From an uncultured Bacilli bacterium (GTDB taxonomy: Bacteria > Bacillota_I > Bacilli_A > RF39 > UBA660), in NCBI GenBank assembly GCA_934155185.1, contig CAKPGT010000005.1:6886-70885 (forward strand): 64,000 nucleotides of DNA, in the 5' to 3' direction. Numbering within the stretch: position 1 is the stretch's first letter; each line of letters opens with the position of its first letter. Shown in pieces: positions 60,380 to 64,000 of the stretch. The notes under the pieces were generated by a model that was not told the origin of the DNA, ran no database searches, and was given only the letters and a program-made list of their open reading frames with translations. The position numbers were made by a program, and so were the translations under genes.

Positions 60380-61756
60380 CTAAAATTTTATTCTATCATT
60401 TACATACTTTATTGCATCTTCTATACTTAATGTTATCTGCTTCATAGTGTCTCTATCTCTTATGGTTACGGTCTTGTTATTTATAGTTTCATCATCTACC
60501 GTTATACACCAAGGCGTACCTATTACATCTTGTCTTCTATATCTCTTACCAATAGATCCAGTTTCATCATATGTACACATAAACTCTTTTGAGAACAAAT
60601 CATATATCTCATTAGCTTTCTTATCATGGTATTTTTTAACAAGTGGCAATATTGCTACCTTATATGGTGCTATTACAGGGTTAAAATGCATAACCTCCCT
60701 TGTATCATTTTCTAGTTTTTCCTCTTCATAAGAATTGCATAATATTGCAAGAGTAAGTCTATCTGCTCCAATTGAATATTCAATAACATTTGGTGTAAAC
60801 TTTTCATTTGTTTCAGGATCTTGGTATTCCATTTTTTTACCAGAAAACTCGCTATGTCTTGATAAATCCCATACTCCTCTATGGTGTATACCATTTAATT
60901 CTTCCCAGCCAATTGGAAATTTATACTGTATATCACATGCAGCCTTTGCATAATGTGCTAGTTTGTCATGATCATGATATCTTAATTTATCACTATCTAA
61001 ACCTAAATCAGTAATAAAGTCTAATGCTCTTTTCTTGTAATCTTGATAAAAGTTCATACTATCTTCTTCTTTACAGAATTTTTGAAGTTCCATTTGCTCA
61101 AATTCAATTGTTCTAAACAAGAAATTTCCTGGTGTTATTTCATTTCTAAAGCTTTTACCTATTTGTGCTATAGCAAAAGGTAATTTAGCCCTTGTAGTTC
61201 TTTGAACATTAAGGAAGTTTACATATTCTCCCTGACAAGTTTCTGGTCTTAAATATACTGTATCTGCATCATTTTCAAGTGTTCCCCTTGATGTTTTAAA
61301 CATAGGGTTAAATTTTCTAATTGGTGTCCAGTCAAATCCACCACAGTTAGGGCAAGTTATATGATTATCATCGATATATTTTTCTAACTCTTCATTGGTC
61401 ATTGCCTCTGCTGCAATTTCTTCTTTAGCAAAATCCTCAATTAAATTATCTGCTCTAAATCTTTGTTTGCACTTTTTACAATCCATTTTAGGATCTCCAA
61501 ATGATTCAACATGACCTGATGCTTTCCATACTAAAGGATTCATAAGTATTGCTGCATCAACACCATAAGTTTTTTTATCTTCCTGTACAAATCTTTTCCA
61601 CCATGCTCTTTTTATGTTGTTTTTTAACTCAACACCAACAGGTCCAAAATCCCAAGTATTTGCAAACCCACCATATATTTCACTTCCTTGAAATACAAAA
61701 CCGTATTGCTTACATAAATTTACTATTTTATCCATTGTTAATTGCTCTTTTTCCAT
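60380..61756 (-). CDS. glyS: Glycyl-tRNA synthetase (single-chain alpha2 type)
   Basis: 458-residue class II enzyme. N-terminal GFVFQGSEIYGGFANTWDFGPVG; zinc-like CKKCKQRF...CPNCGG; motif 2 RNEITPGNFLFRTIEFEQME; motif 3 SIGADRLTLAILC; C-terminal anticodon domain. This is the eukaryote/Mollicutes-type enzyme and not the alpha2beta2 GlyQS of Bacillus. Behind a T-box leader. Confidence 0.97.
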   Translation of the reverse strand: MEKEQLTMDKIVNLCKQYGFVFQGSEIYGGFANTWDFGPVGVELKNNIKRAWWKRFVQEDKKTYGVDAAILMNPLVWKASGHVESFGDPKMDCKKCKQRFRADNLIEDFAKEEIAAEAMTNEELEKYIDDNHITCPNCGGFDWTPIRKFNPMFKTSRGTLENDADTVYLRPETCQGEYVNFLNVQRTTRAKLPFAIAQIGKSFRNEITPGNFLFRTIEFEQMELQKFCKEEDSMNFYQDYKKRALDFITDLGLDSDKLRYHDHDKLAHYAKAACDIQYKFPIGWEELNGIHHRGVWDLSRHSEFSGKKMEYQDPETNEKFTPNVIEYSIGADRLTLAILCNSYEEEKLENDTREVMHFNPVIAPYKVAILPLVKKYHDKKANEIYDLFSKEFMCTYDETGSIGKRYRRQDVIGTPWCITVDDETINNKTVTIRDRDTMKQITLSIEDAIKYVNDRIKF

Positions 61757-61757
61757 T

Positions 61758-62495
61758 TTAAAATCCCTCCAATTTTAACTGTTTTTTATTGGCATTATCT
61801 AGCTTGTTGTTGTAAAGTAAAGAAACTTCATCAAACACATTAGTAATAGATATAGAATTAGATGAAAAAACTAATCCATCACACTCTAGTGAAGATGTAA
61901 GATCATCATAATTTCTTATCACTTCTGTTTCGCCATTCTTTTTATCTAAAGCATAAATAATTAATTCTCTTAAAAAGTCTTTTTCACTATCACTTATTGT
62001 ATCATCATTATTAGCTGCAGGTTTATGAATAACTATATCAATTTCTTTATCATCTAAATTTAAAGGATAATAACCAGCTTTATTATGACTAAGTTTTATG
62101 CTATATTTATCATAATCCGTTTCATATAGTGTTCTTATTCTATCATTTTTAAACTTATTAATTATTTCATTTACTATTTTACTATTTTCCTTAGTTGGCA
62201 AAAGTTTAAGTAATAATTCCGCTCTAGGTGAGCTTACTTTAATATATTTTTTTCCTTGAAAGTACACACTGTTATCAAGCATACAAATCCTATTATAATT
62301 TAAAAAATAATTTACTATATAATTTATAACCTCATAATTAGTTTTTCCAGATAAACTTTTTGAAAAGTTATTCTGCTCTATACATGATTTATATGGCATT
62401 TTGCCATTAGTATCAATTTTTAAGTTTTCTTCCTCTGTTATAACTATTCTATAATAGTCATTTGCATCTAAATATCTTACTCCATTTAACTCCAT
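61758..62495 (-). CDS. Unknown protein between the Gly T-box and glyS
   Basis: 245 residues; soluble, no cysteine cluster or membrane helix. The N-terminal segment reads MELNGVRYLDANDYYRIVI. Tyr/Asn/Lys-rich with helical and strand stretches (YPLNLDDKEIDIVIHKPA). One base separates it from glyS and GGAGG precedes the ATG, so the T-box controls it. No family recognised; a link with glycine is inferred only from position. Confidence 0.65.
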   Translation of the reverse strand: MELNGVRYLDANDYYRIVITEEENLKIDTNGKMPYKSCIEQNNFSKSLSGKTNYEVINYIVNYFLNYNRICMLDNSVYFQGKKYIKVSSPRAELLLKLLPTKENSKIVNEIINKFKNDRIRTLYETDYDKYSIKLSHNKAGYYPLNLDDKEIDIVIHKPAANNDDTISDSEKDFLRELIIYALDKKNGETEVIRNYDDLTSSLECDGLVFSSNSISITNVFDEVSLLYNNKLDNANKKQLKLEGF

Positions 62496-62640
62496 AAATC
62501 CTCCAATAAAAAAACTCCTAGAAAAACCATAGGGGTGAATATATTATCCACGGTTCCACCCTACTTATTTCTAGAAGAAATCACTTCATTTATATTGCTG
62601 ATAGGTTTCCAACCCCGTCATTGCATTTCATATAACGATA
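62496..62640 (-). promoter_or_regulatory. Short T-box leader of the glyS operon
   Basis: Minus strand, about 140 nt. T-box core AGGGTGGAACCGTGG (62562-62548); UGGA fits the UCCA end of tRNA-Gly. The terminator pairs the TTCTAGAAA region with TTTCTAGGAG before seven Ts. Stem I is reduced: TTATAT/ATATAA and TGC/GCA enclose ATGAC-GGG-G (GGG at 62616-62614, likely Gly specifier). Confidence 0.85.
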
Positions 62641-62642
62641 TA

Positions 62643-62672
62643 ATTATAGCACAGTTTATTTTATTTGTGCAA
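62643..62672 (-). promoter_or_regulatory. Promoter of the glyS operon
   Basis: Minus strand: TTGCAC (62672-62667), 18 bp, TATAAT (62648-62643), lying across the end of recO. Confidence 0.5.
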
Positions 62673-63411
62673 TGTTTTTAAGAAAACTCTTACTTTTTAA
62701 GTAAAGACCTGTATACCTGTCATAGTAATCGTCTATAAAATTATTTATTTCATTTTTTACTTCATCTGATAAATCTAATTTTGATATCTTAGATATATCA
62801 ACAAATCTTAATAACCTAATTATTTTTATTGTCTTACTACTTACAATATATTCATTATCTTTATGTTTCGTGCAAACAAATCCACCTCTTGATGATGAAA
62901 GTGTTATAACGTCTTTGCTGTCACATATAGCGCATCCATCAAAATACGGGCTTACACCTAAAAAATCTAAGTATTTAAGCTCTAGTATATTGGTAATTAC
63001 TAAGGCATCATATCCTTCATTTATCTTAATTATACTGCTTATTAAAATCTCGTAAATATTTTTATTTAAAGATTGTTTCATAACTTGTTTTGCAAGCTCT
63101 AATATGAAATTAAGATATGATATTTTCTCTATATCTTTTTTTATATTACTCAAAGGATCTATGATATCAGCAGATATTAAAGTAGAGAGTTTATCTTTTT
63201 TATAACTAATTTCAAAAGAAGCATATGTAAATAACTCACTTACACTTCTTAAATTACTTTTCAATCTTTTTGCGCCTTTTGAAATTAACGATATAACTCC
63301 CATATCTTTTGTTAGAATATCAAGTATTTTACTTGTTTCTCCATAAGGTCTTTCAGTTGCAATAATGCCTTCAACTTTCTTTATCTCCAAGAGTATCAAT
63401 CTTCCCTTCAC
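62656..63411 (-). CDS. recO: DNA repair protein RecO
   Basis: 251 residues. N-terminal OB-fold with VEGIIATERPYGETSKI and FTKDMGV-like LTKDMGVISLISKGAKRLKS; C-terminal zinc-finger region with CAICDSKDVITLSSSRGGFVC (three Cys seen). Loads RecA with RecR. The start is GTG 63411 (AGGAAG upstream) or TTG 63390; both lie inside the overlapping yqzL frame. Confidence 0.93.
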   Translation of the reverse strand: MKGRLILLEIKKVEGIIATERPYGETSKILDILTKDMGVISLISKGAKRLKSNLRSVSELFTYASFEISYKKDKLSTLISADIIDPLSNIKKDIEKISYLNFILELAKQVMKQSLNKNIYEILISSIIKINEGYDALVITNILELKYLDFLGVSPYFDGCAICDSKDVITLSSSRGGFVCTKHKDNEYIVSSKTIKIIRLLRFVDISKISKLDLSDEVKNEINNFIDDYYDRYTGLYLKSKSFLKNIAQIK

Positions 63412-63487
63412 ACATCTTCCTATACATAATATAATACTCTAATTTACCTGTTTTTTCAAATAATTTCCATACATCATTAATATTCAT
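63371..63487 (-). CDS. yqzL: YqzL-like small protein
   Basis: 38 residues ending in TGA. The N-terminal pattern NDVWKLFEKTGKLEYYIMYR resembles YqzL of Bacillus (FTWNVFSQTGNIDTYLL), which also lies directly before recO. AGGTGAT precedes ATG. The last 41 bases overlap recO in another frame, implying coupled translation. Function unknown. Confidence 0.8.
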   Translation of the reverse strand: MNINDVWKLFEKTGKLEYYIMYRKMCEGKIDTLGDKES

Positions 63488-63511
63488 TATAATCACCTAT
63501 TCATATAATGA

Positions 63512-64000
63512 TTATAATTTCTTGATTTTATACAATGTTTTTTCATATGGGTATCTTTCAAGTAATTCTTGCTTACTAATGCCATATGCATTTTCAAACT
63601 GCTTATTGTTAATAAATAATTTTCTATAGTTTTCTTTTGATATATCAATATTTTTTTCTTCAGTTAAAAATTTATATCTTGCATAAGTTAGTTTTACACT
63701 CTGCATTAACATCTTCGGATCATATAATATAATAAATTCTAATTCGACTGATTTTAAATATTCAGTTTTTTCTATAATATTTTCTTTACTCAAACCATAT
63801 AATGAAGGTAATAACCTCGTCATCTTTATTACATCTTCTTTTGTATAGCCTAATGATATTAAGAAATCTATTTTATCTTGTATGTTTTCTTTACTTAAAT
63901 TATATAATGAAGGTAATAGCTTTGTCATCTTTATTACATCCGCTTTTGTATAGCCTAATGATATTAAGAAATTCATTTTATCTTGTATGTTTTCTTTACT
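63512..64000 (-). CDS. Protein with mTERF-like repeats (N-terminus outside the window)
   Basis: The last 163 residues of a frame that is still open at base 64000. Two nearly identical 35-residue units (SKENIQDKxxFLISLGYTKE, then DVIKMTxLLPSLYxL), plus a diverged third, are followed by an Ile/Lys-rich C-terminal domain (YDPKMLMQSVKLTYARYKFL...SKQELLERYPYEKTL). The pattern L..LGY...D..K......P.LY.LS.ENI..K..FL is that of mTERF helical repeats, which bind nucleic acids in organelles. Identification is by pattern only. Confidence 0.65.
   Translation of the reverse strand, partial: SKENIQDKMNFLISLGYTKADVIKMTKLLPSLYNLSKENIQDKIDFLISLGYTKEDVIKMTRLLPSLYGLSKENIIEKTEYLKSVELEFIILYDPKMLMQSVKLTYARYKFLTEEKNIDISKENYRKLFINNKQFENAYGISKQELLERYPYEKTLYKIKKL
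63791..64000 (-). repeat. Two near-identical 105-bp coding repeats
   Basis: Units at 64000-63896 and 63895-63791 differ at only a few bases, mostly silent, so the array has expanded recently or is kept uniform by recombination. Confidence 0.85.

Noticed and set aside
1..64000. Mycoplasma-like genetic code (TGA as Trp)
   Set aside because: Trp is TGG in all conserved sites checked (for example in HisRS, TrpRS leader and XseA), and yqzL ends in TGA.
1..64000. CRISPR array, insertion sequence or prophage
   Set aside because: No regularly spaced repeats, transposase or phage structural genes are seen; the only integrase-like gene is xerD in a housekeeping context.

Overview
The window is AT-rich chromosomal DNA from a low-GC Gram-positive (Firmicutes) endospore former. 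TGG encodes Trp and TGA is used as a stop, so the code is the standard bacterial one. Four sporulation genes (spoIIM, spoIVB, gpr, spoIIP) sit beside a gene order very like Bacillus: hisS-aspS-6S RNA-tcdA-rarA, spoIIM/spoIVB/xseB/xseA, rpsT/gpr-spoIIP-(yqxA position)-lepA-hemW-hrcA-grpE-dnaK-dnaJ, ruvA-ruvB-queA-tgt-(yrzE-like), and yqzL-recO. The single-chain glycyl-tRNA synthetase, short archaeal-type aspartyl-tRNA synthetase and many small unknown membrane proteins suggest an uncultured Bacilli lineage near the Erysipelotrichia/Mollicutes rather than Bacillus itself. That placement is inference.

Layout. 1-5.7 kb: a membrane-associated cluster (SPFH-SHOCT protein, zinc-ribbon membrane protein, LemA, DUF2207 protein). 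5.7-13.3 kb: T-box-controlled hisS, an overlapping unknown gene, aspS, an N-formylglutamate-amidohydrolase-like gene, 6S RNA, tcdA, a cadherin-like surface protein and rarA. 13.3-16.8 kb: xerD, a phosphohexomutase, an unassigned structured small RNA on the minus strand and a ZIP transporter. 16.9-20.1 kb: a looser accessory stretch (NUDIX, lone AAA ATPase, an orphan C-terminal piece of a MNT-type nucleotidyltransferase, DUF2726 and XRE-type genes) with several hundred bases of non-coding AT-rich DNA. 20.2-25.6 kb: sporulation and exonuclease VII genes. 25.7-30.3 kb: a HdeD-like gene and a 1294-residue solenoid/phosphoesterase fusion. 30.4-40.7 kb: the CIRCE-controlled heat-shock operon with pepF inserted between dnaK and dnaJ, then hemW and lepA. 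40.7-46.1 kb: an unknown helical gene, trpS with a full T-box leader, a candidate type I toxin-antitoxin locus, spoIIP, gpr and rpsT. 46.2-58.5 kb: a transglutaminase-like protein, miaA, mutL, a coat-like repeat protein, DUF421, tgt-queA-ruvB-ruvA, and HD, HAD and NUDIX enzymes. 58.8-64 kb: tRNA-Thr, a large unknown membrane protein, a T-box operon (unknown gene-glyS), recO, yqzL and the end of a protein with mTERF-like repeats that leaves the window.

How the genes work together. Three aminoacyl-tRNA synthetase units carry T-box leaders reading uncharged tRNA. The trp leader is full length with a UGG specifier; the his and gly leaders start almost at the T-box stem and are much shorter. Protein folding genes share one HrcA/CIRCE promoter. 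Recombination and repair genes (rarA, xerD, xseAB, mutL, ruvAB, recO) are spread along the window. The strongest candidate for something undescribed is the convergent pair at 43.17-43.40 kb: a 24-residue hydrophobic peptide whose ribosome binding site lies in a hairpin, facing a small terminator-ended RNA that carries an 11-12 nt complement to the peptide's 5' leader. This is the architecture of Fst/par-type type I toxin-antitoxin loci.
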